Assembly (NCBI RefSeq): GCF_000689415.1
Contig: NZ_HG322950.1
Span: 5,463,501 to 5,527,500 of the forward strand
Direction of reading: 5' to 3'
DNA from: Pseudomonas knackmussii B13
GTDB taxonomy: Bacteria; Pseudomonadota; Gammaproteobacteria; Pseudomonadales; Pseudomonadaceae
DNA: 64,000 nt
Shown here: one piece after another, positions 18,092-26,449 of the stretch
Position numbering within the stretch: position 1 is the stretch's first letter
How the letters are laid out: every line of letters starts with the position of its first letter
Position numbers and translations under genes: made by a program
Notes under the pieces: model-generated
What the model was told of the DNA's origin: nothing
Databases searched by the model: none
What the model saw: only the letters and a program-made list of their open reading frames with translations

Positions 18092-18991
18092 ATGCTGAAC
18101 AAACGCCACCTCCCCTCCATGACCGCCCTGCAGTGCTTCGAAGCCGTGGCGCGGCACCTGAGCTTCACCCGCGCCTCGGAGGAACTGGCGCTGACCCAGA
18201 GCGCGGTGAGCAAGCAGGTGGCGCAGCTCGAAGAGATGCTCCAGCACCTGCTGTTCCGCCGCGTGCGCCGGCGCCTGCAGCTGACGCCGGCGGGCGAGCT
18301 GTACCTGCAGGAGGTGCGCAAGATCCTCAGCCAGGTCGAGCTGTCGACCCAGTACCTGCTGTCCTACGGCGGCGAGACCGAGGTGCTGCGCGTCTCCACC
18401 CCGCCCACTTTCGGTGCGCGCTGGCTGGTGCCGCAGCTCAACGGCTGGCGCCACCGCCATCCGAACATCCACCTGGACCTGCGCCAGGAGCTGGAGCCGG
18501 TCGATCTGCTGCAATCGCGCTGCGACCTGGCGTTTTTCTTCGGTCCCGGCACCCTGCCCGGCGCCGAGTGCGTGCGCCTGTTCGGCGAGGAAATGGTGCC
18601 GGTGTGCGCCCCCTCGATCCTGCCGCCGCAGCCGCTGACCGACCCGCTGCAGCTCGACGGCCTGGTGCTGCTGCAGAACGCCACCCGCCCGGAGGCCTGG
18701 CACGAGTGGTTCGCCAGCCTCGACCGACGCAGCGAACACAGCTTCCACGGGCCGCGCTTCGATACCTTCTACATGTGCATCCGTGCAGCGCAGGCCGGCT
18801 GTGGCGTGGCCCTGCTGCCGCGCTTCCTGGTGGAAGAAGAATTGCAGGAAGGCAAGCTGGCCATCGCCTGGCCGCATGCCCTGGAAAGCCGCAGCGCCTA
18901 CTACCTGGCCTACCCCGAGCATGCCGCCGCGGTGCCCAAGGTGCGCGCATTCGTCGAATGGATCGGCGAACGCCTCGGCAAAACCGAATGA
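18092..18991 (+). CDS. LysR-family transcriptional regulator, probable regulator of amaB/amaA
   Basis: A 299-aa LysR protein. The winged helix-turn-helix covers about residues 10-70 (ALQCFEAVARHLSFTRASEELALTQSAVSKQVAQLEE). It is followed by the co-inducer-binding domain, with the GcvA-like features RVSTPPTFGARWLVPQL and AAQAGCGVALLPRFLVEEEL. Divergent transcription from amaB is the classical LysR arrangement, so it probably activates amaB/amaA when a lysine-pathway intermediate is present. From memory, PAO1 has a comparable LysR gene (PA4914, amaR) near the same ABC operon. The target assignment is inferred from position only. Confidence 0.85.
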   Translation: MLNKRHLPSMTALQCFEAVARHLSFTRASEELALTQSAVSKQVAQLEEMLQHLLFRRVRRRLQLTPAGELYLQEVRKILSQVELSTQYLLSYGGETEVLRVSTPPTFGARWLVPQLNGWRHRHPNIHLDLRQELEPVDLLQSRCDLAFFFGPGTLPGAECVRLFGEEMVPVCAPSILPPQPLTDPLQLDGLVLLQNATRPEAWHEWFASLDRRSEHSFHGPRFDTFYMCIRAAQAGCGVALLPRFLVEEELQEGKLAIAWPHALESRSAYYLAYPEHAAAVPKVRAFVEWIGERLGKTE

Positions 18992-19085
18992 CACCAGCCC
19001 CGGGCATCGCCCGGCGCGCCCGAGGCTGGTATTTTTTCCGCATCCGACAGGCGCCGACCTGTCCACAGCCGGATCGAGGAATCCC

Positions 19086-19913
19086 ATGAAAGCCATCCAA
19101 GACGCCATCGCCAAAGACCTCAACGTGCAGCCGCCCTTCGAGGGCGAGCAGGCCGTGCAGGCGGAAATCCAGCGCCGCATCCGCTTCATCCAGGACAGCC
19201 TGCGCGAATCGGGCACCAAGACCCTGGTGCTGGGCATCAGCGGCGGCGTCGACTCGCTCACCGCCGGCATGCTCTGCCAACGCGCCGTTGAGGGCCTGCG
19301 TGCCGAGACTGGCGACGAAAGCTACCGCTTCATCGCCGTGCGCCTGCCGTACAACGTGCAGGGCGACGAAGCCGACGCCCAGGCCTCGGTGGACTGCATC
19401 AACCCGGACGAGCGCCATACCGTGAACATCGGCCCGTCGGTGAAGGCCCTGGCCGCGGAGATCCGCGCCCTCGACGGCCTGGCGCCGGCCACCGCCGACT
19501 TCGCCCTGGGCAACACCAAGGCGCGCATCCGCATGGTCGCCCAGTACACCATCGCCAACGCCCGCCAGGGCCTGGTGGTCGGCACCGACCATGGCGCCGA
19601 AGCGGTGATGGGCTTTTTCACCAAGTTCGGCGACGGCGCCTGCGACATCGCCCCGCTGACCGGCCTGGTGAAGCACCAGGTGCGCACCATCGCCCGCACC
19701 CTGGGCGCGCCGGAATTCCTGGTGGAGAAAGTGCCGACCGCCGACCTCGAGGACCTCGCTCCCGGCAAGCCGGACGAGCACGCCCACGGCGTGACCTACA
19801 AGGAGATCGACGCCTTCCTGCACGGCAAGCCGGTCAGCCCGGAGGCGTTCGAGATCATCAAGCGCACCTACGAGAAGACCCACCACAAGCGCCAGTTGCC
19901 GAAGGCGCCGTAA
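19086..19913 (+). CDS. nadE: NH3-dependent NAD+ synthetase NadE
   Basis: A 275-aa homodimeric enzyme that amidates deamido-NAD+ with ammonia and ATP, the last step of NAD synthesis. The PP-loop is LVLGISGGVDSLTAG (about 46-60). Other family motifs are RLPYNVQGDEADAQ, NTKARIRMVAQY, GTDHGAEAVMGFFTKFGDGACDIAPL and EKVPTADLEDLAPGKPDE. Length matches the short ammonia-dependent form without a glutaminase domain. The ATG at 19086 is 94 nt after the LysR stop; the open frame further upstream is a shadow of that gene. Confidence 0.96.
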   Translation: MKAIQDAIAKDLNVQPPFEGEQAVQAEIQRRIRFIQDSLRESGTKTLVLGISGGVDSLTAGMLCQRAVEGLRAETGDESYRFIAVRLPYNVQGDEADAQASVDCINPDERHTVNIGPSVKALAAEIRALDGLAPATADFALGNTKARIRMVAQYTIANARQGLVVGTDHGAEAVMGFFTKFGDGACDIAPLTGLVKHQVRTIARTLGAPEFLVEKVPTADLEDLAPGKPDEHAHGVTYKEIDAFLHGKPVSPEAFEIIKRTYEKTHHKRQLPKAP

Positions 19914-19937
19914 GGTCGACCGCTCCGCTCCTGACCT

Positions 19938-20008
19938 TGTAGGAGCGGACCTTGTCCGCGATAGCCGAAAGCAGCGGCACGATTCGCGGATGAGATCCGC
20001 TCCTACAG
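19938..20008. repeat. REP-like palindromic element (GTAGGAGCGGA family), copy 2
   Basis: TGTAGGAGCGGACCTTGTCCGCGA faces TTCGCGGATGAGATCCGCTCCTACA, an almost perfect inverted pair of about 71 bp between the convergent nadE and hemolysin-III genes. It could fold into a long hairpin on either transcript. Confidence 0.85.
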
Positions 20009-20024
20009 GGTTGAAGCTCTGCCG

Positions 20025-20657
20025 TCAGGCGACGCGCGCAGGCAGCACGTACAGCCACACCGCCACGAAGTGCAGCAGGCTGCCGGCGATGACGAACAAG
20101 TGCCAGATGCCATGCCAGTGGCGGAAGCGCTCGTCGTAGGCGAAGAACAGGATGCCGATGGTGTAGCTCGCCCCGCCGGCCACCAGCCAAGCCACTCCGG
20201 CATCACCCAGGGCACGGTGCAAGGGCCCCAGGGCGATCAGCACTATCCAGCCCATCACCGCGTAGATGACGATGGACAGCACCCGCGCCTCGGAGCGCGG
20301 CTTGATTTCCTGCAGCATGCCGAAGACTGCCAGTCCCCAGACGATGCCGAACAGCGTCCAGCCCCAGGCACCCTTCAGGCTGACCAGGCAGAACGGCGTG
20401 TAGCTGCCGGCGATCAGCAGGTAGATCGACAGGTGGTCGAGCTTGCGCAGCACAGCTTTGGCCCGCCCGCGCACGCTGTGGTACGCGGTGGAGATGCTGT
20501 AGAGCAGCAGGAGCGTGCCACTGTAGACCGACACCCCGACGATCTTCAGGGCGTCGCCCAGCAGACTGCTGGTCACCACCAGCCAAGTGCCGCCGGCCAG
20601 CGCCAGCAGGGCGCCGACAAGGTGGGTCCAGGCGTTGAAGCGTTCACCGTGATACAT
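20025..20657 (-). CDS. Hemolysin III family (PAQR/YqfA-like) membrane protein
   Basis: A 210-aa seven-helix inner-membrane protein. Family motifs are NAWTHLVGALLALAG (helix 1), STAYHS with its conserved histidine, KLDHLSIYLLIAGSYTPF, and the C-terminal HWHGIWHLFVIAGSLLHFVAV that brings the HxxxH metal-site histidines together. The physiological role is not established; YqfA homologues affect membrane homeostasis and possibly act as metal-dependent hydrolases. ATG 20657 follows GGGGGA. In PAO1 I recall a different gene (a cholinesterase) beside nadE, so this spot differs. Confidence 0.85.
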   Translation of the reverse strand: MYHGERFNAWTHLVGALLALAGGTWLVVTSSLLGDALKIVGVSVYSGTLLLLYSISTAYHSVRGRAKAVLRKLDHLSIYLLIAGSYTPFCLVSLKGAWGWTLFGIVWGLAVFGMLQEIKPRSEARVLSIVIYAVMGWIVLIALGPLHRALGDAGVAWLVAGGASYTIGILFFAYDERFRHWHGIWHLFVIAGSLLHFVAVWLYVLPARVA

Positions 20658-20716
20658 GATTCCCCCCGGCACCCGCCCAGGCGGGGCGGACGCGCTCAAG
20701 GGAAAAGGTAGAACGA

Positions 20717-20743
20717 AAAAGCCCGGCGCAAGGCCGGGCTTTT
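20717..20743 (-). terminator. Rho-independent terminator of azu
   Basis: AAAAGCCCGGC-GCAAG-GCCGGGCTTTT with a 7-bp GC core and T-rich flanks on both strands. It lies 17 nt beyond the azu stop and could work in both directions. Confidence 0.85.
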
Positions 20744-20759
20744 CAGTTGGGCGACGAAA

Positions 20760-21206
20760 TCACTTCAGGGTCAGGGTGCCCTTCATCATCGCGGAATGGC
20801 CGGGGAAGCTGCAGAAGAACGTGTACTGCTCGTCTGCCTTGAGCTTGGAGACGTCGAAGGTGACCGAATCCTTCTCGCCGGCACCGATGATCTTGGTGTG
20901 GGCGATCACGCGGGTATCGCCGTCCTTCAGGTAGTTCTTGTCCAGGCCGGCGGCCATGCCGTCGCCTACCACGCCCTGCATGTCGGCGGCGGTGGTCAGC
21001 ACCCAGTTGTGGCCCATGACGTTCTTGGCCAGGGCGCCGGGGTGGGACAGGTTGACGGTGAAGGTCTTGCAGCTCTTGTCCACGCTGATGGCGTTGGTGC
21101 TGAACTGCATCTGGTCGGTGCCCTGGATGTCGACGGAGCATTCGGCGGCCAGCAGCGGAGCGCTGAACAGGGCGAGCAGGGAAACGGCGGCGAGTTGGCG
21201 GAACAT
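20760..21206 (-). CDS. azu: Azurin, periplasmic blue copper protein
   Basis: A 148-aa precursor with a 20-residue signal peptide cleaved before AECSVDIQG. The mature protein carries the type 1 copper ligands Gly45, His46, Cys112, His117 and Met121 (GHNW and CSFPGHSAMM) and the Cys3-Cys26 disulfide pair, exactly as in P. aeruginosa azurin. It carries electrons in the periplasm, accepting from cytochrome c551 or bc1 and donating to nitrite reductase or peroxidase-type partners. It is a single gene with its own terminator and an ANR/FNR box upstream, so induction under low oxygen is expected. Confidence 0.97.
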   Translation of the reverse strand: MFRQLAAVSLLALFSAPLLAAECSVDIQGTDQMQFSTNAISVDKSCKTFTVNLSHPGALAKNVMGHNWVLTTAADMQGVVGDGMAAGLDKNYLKDGDTRVIAHTKIIGAGEKDSVTFDVSKLKADEQYTFFCSFPGHSAMMKGTLTLK

Positions 21207-21274
21207 GGGAGCCTCCTAGGCAGGTTGGGCGGGAAACCGGAGCAGCAGGCTGCCCGAAACGCAAAGGCCGGCTG

Positions 21275-21288
21275 CTGATCCAGGTCAA
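21275..21288 (-). promoter_or_regulatory. ANR (FNR-type) box of azu
   Basis: On the minus strand TTGACCTGGATCAG fits TTGAT-N4-ATCAA with one mismatch per arm. It lies 69 nt upstream of the azu ATG, at a position suited to activation near -41. Azurin transcription in P. aeruginosa is known to be ANR- and RpoS-dependent. Confidence 0.8.
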
Positions 21289-21430
21289 AACGGCGGCAAC
21301 GAGTGCCAGTGTTGTGCCATGGCTGATTTCTATCAGACCGATCCGAAGGATCAACGAGGCAAAACAGCACGCCCCGTCCAGCATAGCCCCACGCCATCGA
21401 CCGGGAGCAAAGCCATGCGCAATAAATCGG

Positions 21431-21446
21431 ATACAACACTGTATAC
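21431..21446. promoter_or_regulatory. ATACA-N4-TGTAT palindrome upstream of the LOG gene
   Basis: ATACAACACTGTATAC lies in an AT-rich patch inside the 367-bp azu-LOG intergenic region, with an overlapping GTATAC. It could be a regulator site or part of the LOG promoter. The rest of that region, apart from the azu promoter and ANR box, shows nothing further. Confidence 0.3.
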
Positions 21447-21573
21447 AATATTTCAGCAACTATTTGCCAGCTACGCGCATGGCGCCTGCGGCGGCTGATC
21501 GGCCGCAGGCTTGGTCCGTCCCGCGTCAGCCGGTAACCTTGGCGGTTCGTTGTCCGTCACGGAGTTCCAAGCG

Positions 21574-22161
21574 ATGACCCTGCGTTCCGTCTGCGTGTTC
21601 TGCGGCGCCAGCCCCGGTGCCAGTCCCATCTACCGCGAAGCCGCGGAAAACCTTGGTCGACATCTCGCCGAGCGCGGCTTGCGCCTGGTCTACGGCGGCG
21701 GTGCAGTGGGCCTGATGGGCATGGTCGCCGACGCTGCCCTGGCTGCCGGCGGTGAAGTGATCGGCATCATTCCGCAGAGCCTGCAGGACGCCGAGATCGG
21801 TCACAAAAGCCTGACCCGCCTGGAAGTGGTGGATGGCATGCACGCCCGCAAGGCGCGCATGGCGGAGCTGGCCGACGCCTTCGTCGCCCTCCCCGGCGGC
21901 CTGGGCACCCTGGAAGAACTCTTCGAGGTCTGGACCTGGGGCCAGCTCGGCTACCACGCAAAGCCCCTGGGCCTGCTCGAAGTGAACGGTTTCTACGAAC
22001 CGCTGCTGACCTTCCTCGACCACCTGGTGGACGAGCGCTTCGTGCGCCCGCAACACCGCGGCATGCTGCAGCGCGGCGCCACCCCAGCCGAACTGCTGGA
22101 CGCCCTCGAAGCCTGGCAACCGCTGGCCGCACCCAAGTGGGTCGACCGCACGCCGACCTAA
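21574..22161 (+). CDS. LOG family protein, cytokinin riboside 5'-monophosphate phosphoribohydrolase-like
   Basis: A 195-aa Rossmann-fold protein. It carries VCVFCGASPGASP at the N-terminus, the nucleotide-binding VYGGGAVGLMG and the diagnostic PGGLGTLEELFE motif, with the catalytic Arg/Glu in MHARKARM and TLEELFE. LOG enzymes release adenine-type bases from nucleoside 5'-monophosphates; most bacterial members act on AMP. ATG 21574 follows GGAG. The 3' end overlaps the 3' end of the convergent pilE-like gene by 4 nt, sharing CTAA as two opposing stop codons. It matches PA4923 by position. Confidence 0.87.
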   Translation: MTLRSVCVFCGASPGASPIYREAAENLGRHLAERGLRLVYGGGAVGLMGMVADAALAAGGEVIGIIPQSLQDAEIGHKSLTRLEVVDGMHARKARMAELADAFVALPGGLGTLEELFEVWTWGQLGYHAKPLGLLEVNGFYEPLLTFLDHLVDERFVRPQHRGMLQRGATPAELLDALEAWQPLAAPKWVDRTPT

Positions 22162-22550
22162 CGCCAGCAGCGTACGTCCGGGCCCCGGTCGCCCAGCGCA
22201 TTGAGCGTCAGCGCCGGGCATTCCGGGTCCCGGCGCAGGGCCACGGCGACCAGCCGGAAGCCGCCGTCGGCCCCGTCGCCGGCACTCACCTCCAGGCGGT
22301 AGAGGCCACTGCGTGAAAGCGCATCCAGGCCCAGCAGGTCGATCTGCCCGCTGACTCGCACGAAGCGGTGGTTCTGCGCGAAGTAGCGCTCCTGGCGCGC
22401 CGCCGCGTCCATGAGCAGCGCCCGCCCCTCCACGCGGTTCGCCCGCAGCACGTGCGCCTGGTAATTGGGGATGGCAATGCTCGCGAGGATGCCGAGGATC
22501 GCCAGGGCCAGCAGCAACTCCAGCAAACCGAAACCGCGCACGCGCTTCAC
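22158..22550 (-). CDS. Minor type IV pilin, PilE-like
   Basis: A 130-aa prepilin. The short leader ends in KRVRGFG, followed by LLELLLALAILGILASIAIPNYQAHVLRA, the class III signal and hydrophobic alpha1 helix with Glu5. After Gly the sequence is FGLLEL in place of the usual FTLIEL. A C-terminal cysteine pair (DPECPA and VRCWR) would close the D-region. The last gene of a five-gene minor-pilin operon, its start overlaps the stop of the short PilY1 gene. It would be cleaved by PilD and inserted at the pilus tip or priming complex. Confidence 0.8.
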   Translation of the reverse strand: MKRVRGFGLLELLLALAILGILASIAIPNYQAHVLRANRVEGRALLMDAAARQERYFAQNHRFVRVSGQIDLLGLDALSRSGLYRLEVSAGDGADGGFRLVAVALRRDPECPALTLNALGDRGPDVRCWR

Positions 22551-24502
22551 AGGCCGCCCTCCAGTACGCGCCAGCTCTGCCGGCCGGGCCGCACGCCGTC
22601 AAAGAAGCGCACTGTCTCGCTGCGGCCCAGGGCAATGCCCAGGCCACTGGCCAGATCGAATGCGTACGACAAGCCACTGTCGCCGACGACGAGTCGCAAG
22701 CTGGCCACGACTTCGCCCTCGCGACGGTCGGCCTCGTCGATGCTCCCGTCATGGTTTGCATCGAGCGCATCGACCTGCGGCGCCCCACCGGTGCGCGGAT
22801 CGACGGCCAGCAGGCGGCTGACCACTCCGCTACAGGGATCGGCATTCGGCGCCAGGGTGGTGAACAGCGCCAGTTGGCCGCTGCTGACCGGGTCGGCGAT
22901 CGACCGCTCGCCCGCCTCCGGCAAATCGACATACCAGCCCCATTGCTTCACCCGCGCCTCGGGGTCCTTCTCCACTCGCCAGACCACCGGATGACGGCTG
23001 AGGCTTCGGCGCCCCGCTGCGTCCTCGGCCCCGAGCACCTGTCGCTGCAGATCGGTGCGGGTGATGCGCGGCGTGCCGAGTGCGGCCTCGCCCGCCGTAT
23101 GCCGATCCCAGATGCCGTAGAGGCTCATTGGCCTGCCAACCGCAGGTCGAGCGTCGGCTTCCTCGAAGAACTTGCCGGTGCCAAACAGCACCAGCAGGCC
23201 CTCACCGGTGGGATGGCGGATCACTCGCGGCGCGGCGCTGATCGGCTGTGGACGCTCGGCAGCATCGCGGGCCGCGAACAGCGGGCGCCCGGCGAATGCG
23301 GTGCGTGCCCCTTCGGTACCGGCAGCCAGGTCGAAGCGCCAGAGATTGCCGAGCAGGTCCCCGGCATAGGCGTAGTCGGCGATGCCATCGCCATCGATAT
23401 CCACGGCTCGTGGGCTGGAAAGCCCGTTGGGCACGCCGCTGTGGTCGTTCGCAGCCAGGGCCTGCAGCAGGCGGCCGCTGCCGATGTCGATCAGATAGAG
23501 CAGCGCCCTGTCGTTCCGGCTGCCATAGCCGTTCGCTGCCAGCACTACCCAGCGCCCATCGCTCAGCCGTACCAGGCTCGGACGCGGCAAGCCGAAACCG
23601 AGCTCGGCGAAGCGTTCGCTGGCGTCGATCTCCCAGAGCAACCGCGGGCTCCGCGGATCGCTCACGTCCAGCGCAAAGAACCCTCGCCCCCCGCCGCCAA
23701 GGCTGCCGACCAGCACGGTGTGCCAGTCACCGTCGATGTAGACATCCTCGGCCACCAGCGGCCCGTCGACGAAGTAGCGATGCCGGTCGCCGACGTATCC
23801 CGGATCGGCCAACTGGTTGAGCTCGCCGATGACAGCGCTGGGCACGAAGGCGAAGAGCTCGTCGCCACTGTCAACCGCAAAGGCGTGCAGCATGCCGTCG
23901 TTGGCGCCGACGTACAGGACGCTCGGGCGCTGCCCCTGGGCAGCCTTGAACGCACTGTAGCGCTGCGCCTGCAGGTCGCCCTCGAGGCGGTCGAGCGCCC
24001 GTGCATTGCGCGACGGCGGACCGATCAGCAACGGAGTCGAATTGACGATGTCGCCGAGCACCGAACTGCGCTGACGAAAGAGTCGTTCTTCCTCTCCACG
24101 CTCACCGCGCAGGAACGCCAGGCGTTCGCGCCCCAGCCCATCCGGCTCCCCCTCCGGAGGACGATCAAGCGCCGCCTGCTGCGACGCATCGAGATTGGCC
24201 CAACGGAAATCGACCAGTTCGCCATCTCGATGCATCAGCACACGGCGCACCATGCCCTGCGCTTCGAGCCGCGCCCTGGCGCTCCACAGCGCTTCACGCT
24301 GGCCGTTCGGTTGCAGCCGGTAGCGCGTGAGATCGCCGCTCCAGTCCGCGCTGTCGAAGCTCGCGACGTAGCCATGGGAACCGGCCTCAACCGCAGGCGC
24401 TGATACGGAGGCAAGGCACAAGGGCAATTGGCTGACCTCCGCCTGCACCTGGAAGACCAGGCAAAAGACGAGCGCTGACGCGCCCGCGAAAGGGTGCTTC
24501 AT
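22547..24502 (-). CDS. Short PilY1-like protein (C-terminal beta-propeller only)
   Basis: A 651-aa secreted protein with a signal peptide (VFCLVFQVQA). It covers the conserved C-terminal part of PilY1: RSSVLGDIVNSTPLLIGPP, VLYVGANDGMLHAFAVDSG, DGPLVAEDVYIDGDWHTVLVGSLGGGGRGFFALDV, AYAGDLLGNLWRFDL. Two Ca-binding loops are visible, DIDGDGIAD (368-376) and DANHDGSIDEAD (581-592). The N-terminal von Willebrand A half of typical PilY1 (about 1,160 aa) is absent, and no remnant is seen upstream because pilX abuts. It is a natural short form rather than a truncation in place. In type IV pili PilY1 regulates extension/retraction and surface sensing. Confidence 0.85.
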   Translation of the reverse strand: MKHPFAGASALVFCLVFQVQAEVSQLPLCLASVSAPAVEAGSHGYVASFDSADWSGDLTRYRLQPNGQREALWSARARLEAQGMVRRVLMHRDGELVDFRWANLDASQQAALDRPPEGEPDGLGRERLAFLRGERGEEERLFRQRSSVLGDIVNSTPLLIGPPSRNARALDRLEGDLQAQRYSAFKAAQGQRPSVLYVGANDGMLHAFAVDSGDELFAFVPSAVIGELNQLADPGYVGDRHRYFVDGPLVAEDVYIDGDWHTVLVGSLGGGGRGFFALDVSDPRSPRLLWEIDASERFAELGFGLPRPSLVRLSDGRWVVLAANGYGSRNDRALLYLIDIGSGRLLQALAANDHSGVPNGLSSPRAVDIDGDGIADYAYAGDLLGNLWRFDLAAGTEGARTAFAGRPLFAARDAAERPQPISAAPRVIRHPTGEGLLVLFGTGKFFEEADARPAVGRPMSLYGIWDRHTAGEAALGTPRITRTDLQRQVLGAEDAAGRRSLSRHPVVWRVEKDPEARVKQWGWYVDLPEAGERSIADPVSSGQLALFTTLAPNADPCSGVVSRLLAVDPRTGGAPQVDALDANHDGSIDEADRREGEVVASLRLVVGDSGLSYAFDLASGLGIALGRSETVRFFDGVRPGRQSWRVLEGGL

Positions 24503-24511
24503 GGGTTGTCC

Positions 24512-25078
24512 TCAATTGGCATAGCGCCGCGCGTACACCACTTGCAGGATCACCGGCGCACGTCCGGCGTCGCCGCTGGCATAGGCATCGACGTAGTAGA
24601 AGTCGGTACGCGGAATCGCCTCGCCGAGATTGCCGAGGTTCAATCCCTCGCCATCGCTGGCGAAGTACGCCGCATGCAGGCGCGGCGCCGGCTCGAAGCG
24701 CGTGAGCCCGTCGGAGCCGCGGTAGTCCCGCGCATTGCCCGGCGCCGCCCACCAGCGCTGCGGATCGCCCTGCCACAGCCAGCGCCAGCGCTCGTCGTGG
24801 ACATCACGCACTTGCTCGACCTGCAGCACGCAAAGCGCCTGCGCCGCGCGGCAGTCTTCCCCCCGCCCGTCCTCGGGCCCGGTCATCTGCGCCAGACGCC
24901 GCTCGCCTTCGCGCAGCGCGGACTCGGCGGCATTGAAGACTCTCCGTTGCTCGGAACCATTGCCCACCAGGCGGAACTCCAGCTGCGCCGCGCGCATGCC
25001 GGTCATCGCCAGCAGGGTCAGCATCAGCAGCATGAGCAGCGCTACCAGAAGCACCGCGCCAACCTGTCTGCGCTTCAT
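24512..25078 (-). CDS. pilX: Minor type IV pilin assembly protein PilX
   Basis: A 188-aa prepilin-like protein. Its N-terminus RRQVGAVLLVALLMLLMLTLLAMTGMR has the PilX/GspK-type pattern with Gly before a long hydrophobic helix, followed by FRLVGNGSEQRRVFNAAESALREGERRL, the conserved PilX segment with paired Glu. Cysteines at CRAAQALC may pair. Start ATG 25078 overlaps the pilW stop; the short PilY1 gene starts 9 nt after its stop. It contributes to the priming tip complex with PilV, PilW and PilY1. Confidence 0.85.
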   Translation of the reverse strand: MKRRQVGAVLLVALLMLLMLTLLAMTGMRAAQLEFRLVGNGSEQRRVFNAAESALREGERRLAQMTGPEDGRGEDCRAAQALCVLQVEQVRDVHDERWRWLWQGDPQRWWAAPGNARDYRGSDGLTRFEPAPRLHAAYFASDGEGLNLGNLGEAIPRTDFYYVDAYASGDAGRAPVILQVVYARRYAN

Positions 25079-25821
25079 GGGCCAATGCTCCGCAGCGCCA
25101 GGCTGAGCTGGCTGAGGTGCAGCAGCCGATGGTCCCCGGCGGGCAGTTCGAGTCGCCTTCCGCTGAGCGCGCGCCAGTGTTCCGGGCGCTCGCTGGCGAT
25201 GCCGTCGGCCGCATGCTGCTCACTGGCGAACAGCAGGGCGATACCGATGGCCTGGAGCGGGTCCCGCGGCCGGGGAAGTGGCTGGAACTGAAAATCCAGC
25301 AGCCCATCGACCAGCACGCTGCTACTGGCGAAACCCACAGCGCTCTCGACGCGGGAAGCACAACCCAGCTCGCCGGCGAGGCTGTCGAAACTCAGGCGCG
25401 CCACCACGTTGAGCGGCTGCGCGGAGAAGGCCAGCGGGTTGCCCGTGCAGTCCGCCTCCTGCGCTTCGAAGCCGCGCTGATAGCGCACACACAGCTCGGC
25501 GCGGCGACCGTCGCCAGCATGTGCGAGGGCAATGCTCTGACCGCTGGCGAAGGCGGGACAGCCGCCACTCGCGGGCATAGCCCCAAAGGCCGCTTCAGGC
25601 GAATCCTGCTCGGGCCTGGTGCGATAACCCGCCTGCGCCACCAGCCGGCTGATGAGCTGGATGGCGAGCCGGGCGTTCTCCTGGTTGGCCAGTTGCCCCT
25701 GCTGAACCCCGTAATGCCGCTTGCCGTCGAGGAACAGCTGGGTGATGCCCAGCACCAGGAAGCCGCCCAGCGCCAAGGCCACCAGCAGCTCGACCAGCGC
25801 CAGGGCGCGCTGCCGCCTCAT
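25075..25821 (-). CDS. pilW: Minor type IV pilin assembly protein PilW
   Basis: A 248-aa prepilin-like protein. ALALVELLVALALGGFLVLGITQLFLDGKRHY gives the class III signal region with Glu5, followed by the PilW-typical QENARLAIQLISRLVAQAGYR. The leader ends ALA-L rather than the usual G-F, so PilD cleavage is less standard. ATG 25821 is preferred over the upstream ATG that would overlap pilV, since the pilV stop is 1 nt away. It is part of the leftward pilV-W-X-Y1-E operon. Confidence 0.83.
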   Translation of the reverse strand: MRRQRALALVELLVALALGGFLVLGITQLFLDGKRHYGVQQGQLANQENARLAIQLISRLVAQAGYRTRPEQDSPEAAFGAMPASGGCPAFASGQSIALAHAGDGRRAELCVRYQRGFEAQEADCTGNPLAFSAQPLNVVARLSFDSLAGELGCASRVESAVGFASSSVLVDGLLDFQFQPLPRPRDPLQAIGIALLFASEQHAADGIASERPEHWRALSGRRLELPAGDHRLLHLSQLSLALRSIGP

Positions 25822-25822
25822 T

Positions 25823-26320
25823 TCATAGTTCCGCGCGCAGGGCATGGCTGCATACCTCCTGCTCGCACAGGCCAGAGCGACGGTCGGACCAGAACAGACG
25901 CACGAGCACCGCGCTGCCGGTCGCCGAACATTGCCCGGGCGCGGCGCTTCGACAGATCTCGACGCGCCCGAGCAGCTCCGCGTCTACCGGCAGCAGCCGC
26001 TCGATGCTCTGCCGCCAGCAAGCGAGGTCGGCGCGCGCGACGGCAACACCGCCGGCGCGGCGATCGCGCTCGGCACAATTTCCCGTTGCACCGGGGAAAG
26101 CTTCGCCGTGCGCTTTGAAATAACCGTCGATGCCTGCTGGGTTACTGCGCATCAGCTCCAGCAGATCGCTGGCCAGCAAGGTCGCGCTATCGCGCCATTG
26201 CGCGTCCAGGAGGTGCTGCTGGGCCCTGGCCTGAAAGGCCAGCGACCCGAGCACGCCGATGCCCAGCACCAGCAGCGCGACCAGCACTTCGATCAGGGTG
26301 AATCCACGGGAGTCCTGCAT
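25823..26320 (-). CDS. pilV: Minor type IV pilin PilV
   Basis: A 165-aa prepilin with the canonical leader and helix QDSRGFTLIEVLVALLVLGIGVLGSLAFQARAQQ. ATG 26320 is preceded by GAGGAT. The rest fits PilV, with LLASDLLELMRSNP typical of the family and several cysteines. It is the first gene of the operon; unlike the standard fimT-fimU-pilV-W-X-Y1-E locus there is no FimU/GspH-type gene in front. A complete FimU would have to come from another locus. Confidence 0.85.
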   Translation of the reverse strand: MQDSRGFTLIEVLVALLVLGIGVLGSLAFQARAQQHLLDAQWRDSATLLASDLLELMRSNPAGIDGYFKAHGEAFPGATGNCAERDRRAGGVAVARADLACWRQSIERLLPVDAELLGRVEICRSAAPGQCSATGSAVLVRLFWSDRRSGLCEQEVCSHALRAEL

Positions 26321-26449
26321 GGGCGATCCTCGGCATGGCCATTGGGAGCGCACAGGCTGCCGCGCGAGTGCAGGCGGCGATGCAGGCTTCGTCCATCAGT
26401 AAGCGAAGGGTTTTCCCCCAGGATGCTAGGAGGGTTTTGACGGCGCACC

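Noticed and set aside
17924..19270. Extension of the amaB open frame across 17924-19270 on the minus strand (would make a 945-aa protein)
   Set aside because: It is antisense to the well-supported LysR and nadE genes; no family sequence appears before MISALLAKLG, and ATG 17923 has a good ribosome binding site.
22751..24403. 550-codon plus-strand open frame opposite the short PilY1 gene
   Set aside because: Composition is typical antisense shadow in GC-rich DNA; the minus-strand protein has clear PilY1 motifs and signal peptide.
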